From positions 1-64,000 of the forward strand of contig CANFHC010000013.1 in assembly GCA_947446575.1 (NCBI GenBank): a DNA stretch of 64,000 nt, given 5' to 3'. This DNA is from Bacteriovoracaceae bacterium. Lineage in GTDB: Bacteria > Bdellovibrionota > Bacteriovoracia > Bacteriovoracales > Bacteriovoracaceae. Under the pieces are notes generated by a model. That model had not been told where the DNA came from and did not search any database. It saw nothing but the letters and a program-made list of their open reading frames with translations. Made by a program: the position numbers and the translations under genes. This document shows positions 62,852 through 64,000 of the stretch, piece by piece. How positions within the stretch are numbered: position 1 is the stretch's first letter; every line of letters begins with the position of its first letter.

Positions 62852-63169
62852 ATGAAAAAAACATTATTACTTCTCCCTATATTTCTATTTCAAATCGTCG
62901 GTTGCTCAAATCAACCAGTCGGTCGAGTTGTGAGTGAAACAGGTACTAATACCTTCAAAGCAAAATATGCTGGAGCAGACTTGAATGTTGGTGATAAAGT
63001 TCGAATTATAAAAATGGAATCGAACTACACTGATGAATCAGCACCGCCAGCTGTGAAAAAAGAAATAGGCGAAGGGCGAGTTTCTACGATTTTAAAAGGT
63101 CATTATTATGAAATTACAACAGAGACAGCTCAACACATTCCGACTGATGCATTGATTGAAAAATTATAA
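62852..63169 (+). CDS. small lipoprotein
   Basis: 105 residues with a lipoprotein signal and lipobox IVGC (Cys about 18). The mature part resembles a small beta domain: GADLNVGDKVRIIKMES and GEGRVSTILKGHYYEITTE. AAGGAG precedes the ATG. A strong terminator follows. Function unknown. Confidence 0.75.
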   Translation: MKKTLLLLPIFLFQIVGCSNQPVGRVVSETGTNTFKAKYAGADLNVGDKVRIIKMESNYTDESAPPAVKKEIGEGRVSTILKGHYYEITTETAQHIPTDALIEKL

Positions 63170-63185
63170 AAGTATTTTGATATTT

Positions 63186-63213
63186 CCAACACATTTTTAA
63201 TTAAATGTGTTGG
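63186..63213 (+). terminator. terminator of the small lipoprotein gene
   Basis: Perfect 11-bp stem (63186-63196 with 63203-63213) and a 6-base loop, followed by ATTCTATTT. It stands just after the lipoprotein stop. Confidence 0.85.
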
Positions 63214-63318
63214 ATTCTATTTAGCACTTTCGACAAATCCATAAAGAAAATATTCCAGCGATGGCGTGTTTATTGAACCCATTTTAAAAAATCACCGATT
63301 CGCTTAGTATGAAGTTAG

Positions 63319-63810
63319 CTATTTATCATGAGCTCGAATGATATTATAAATATTAGTTAGAGTATATTTTTTGAATGTTGCAGGCCTCTTTCGCTTTTCA
63401 CCTTCATAACTAATCATCACTGCTTCTTTTTTATCTTTGTTTATCCACGCTAGAAAAATGCCACTATGTTCGGTATCAAAATATGAGTGATTTACAAAAT
63501 AGAGCCAATCACCGGGAATGATTTGATCTGCATTCGTATATGGACCATGCAGTTTACTTTTATAAATGGTGTCTCGAAGATTTGCGGGATAGCCTGCTCG
63601 ATTGTAAACTGCGTTGATATAATCCCAACATCCTCCGAGGATAATTTCTTGATTTGTAATCATCGCATTTGAGGTTTCGATTATTTTTCTTCCTCCAAAA
63701 CTTGCCGAGTTCTCTGCACGATAAACGATTTCACTTAAATTCGAAATCTTTGAAGTGGAACAAGAGAAAATAAAAAAAAGTATAAAAAAAATTTTAAATA
63801 TTTTATTCAT
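63319..63810 (-). CDS. NlpC/P60-like lipoprotein
   Basis: 163 residues. A lipoprotein signal ends IFSC. Probable catalytic Cys lies in GGCWDYINAVYNRAGYP and His in DTEHSGIFLAW, with PGDWLYFVNH between, in the order of NlpC/P60 or CHAP cysteine peptidases that cut peptidoglycan stems. The third polar residue is not clear. Start ATG 63810. It is divergent from the hydrolase gene at the right edge. Confidence 0.68.
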   Translation of the reverse strand: MNKIFKIFFILFFIFSCSTSKISNLSEIVYRAENSASFGGRKIIETSNAMITNQEIILGGCWDYINAVYNRAGYPANLRDTIYKSKLHGPYTNADQIIPGDWLYFVNHSYFDTEHSGIFLAWINKDKKEAVMISYEGEKRKRPATFKKYTLTNIYNIIRAHDK

Positions 63811-63855
63811 GAATCAATTCTAAACAATGGTGTATTTTTTGCACCTTAATTCTGA

Positions 63856-64000
<145 letters not shown>

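Overview
The window is AT-rich throughout and looks like chromosome from a Gram-negative bacterium of the Bdellovibrio/Bacteriovorax group. This assignment is inferred from gene style: fused CcoN-CcoO, a one-haem CcoP, many secreted c-type cytochromes and lipoproteins, MltA, UmuDC, and very small basic proteins. I see no phage, insertion sequence, CRISPR array or rRNA. Coding is dense on both strands, with short operons and several convergent gene pairs whose ends touch or overlap.

Layout. 1-5 kb: periplasmic c-type cytochromes, YceI, a PAP2 phosphatase and a rhomboid-acetyltransferase fusion. 4.6-16.5 kb: a respiratory and redox block with a GAF histidine kinase, an FNR-type iron-sulphur regulator, and a tight operon (lone cyclic-nucleotide-binding-like domain, ccoI, ccoS, ccoNO, ccoQ, ccoP, ccoG, a TauE/SafE-like protein) for the cbb3 oxidase and its assembly, followed by a hemerythrin chemoreceptor. 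16.5-28 kb: small stress and unknown proteins, a CBS protein, a secreted metallopeptidase, an ATP-cone nuclease next to a beta-CASP nuclease, PEP carboxykinase and a universal stress protein. 28-38.7 kb: housekeeping (trmA, cysteine desulfurase plus thiI, an OmpA lipoprotein, mltA, gloA, NAD(P)HX dehydratase, a YegD-like Hsp70, a ParB-like protein). 39-46 kb: a Csp-like copper-storage protein, an orphan DppA-like protein, an old yellow enzyme behind a degenerate tRNA-like element, Hsp20, and an SDR. 46-57.6 kb: rhomboid, FtsH and an 8.7-kb cyclic beta-1,2-glucan synthase gene. 57.8-64 kb: envelope proteins and a mutagenic repair group (SRAP, UmuD, UmuC, DnaQ-like exonuclease).

How the parts fit. 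Dyads resembling the FNR site (TTGAT-N4-ATCAA) lie before the FNR-type regulator, before the cco operon and before pckA, so low-oxygen control of high-affinity respiration is plausible. Many other genes concern redox, thiol, copper or protein stress.

The most unusual signal is that three unrelated genes have no canonical start codon where their N-terminus must lie, but do have ATT. They are the SRAP gene (ATT directly before the catalytic Cys2), an outer-membrane-type protein (ATT heading an intact signal peptide, six bases after AAAAGG) and a rhomboid (ATT six bases after AAGGAG). Two other genes have hairpins that would bury their ribosome binding sites, and one strong terminator on the minus strand has no annotated gene upstream of it.
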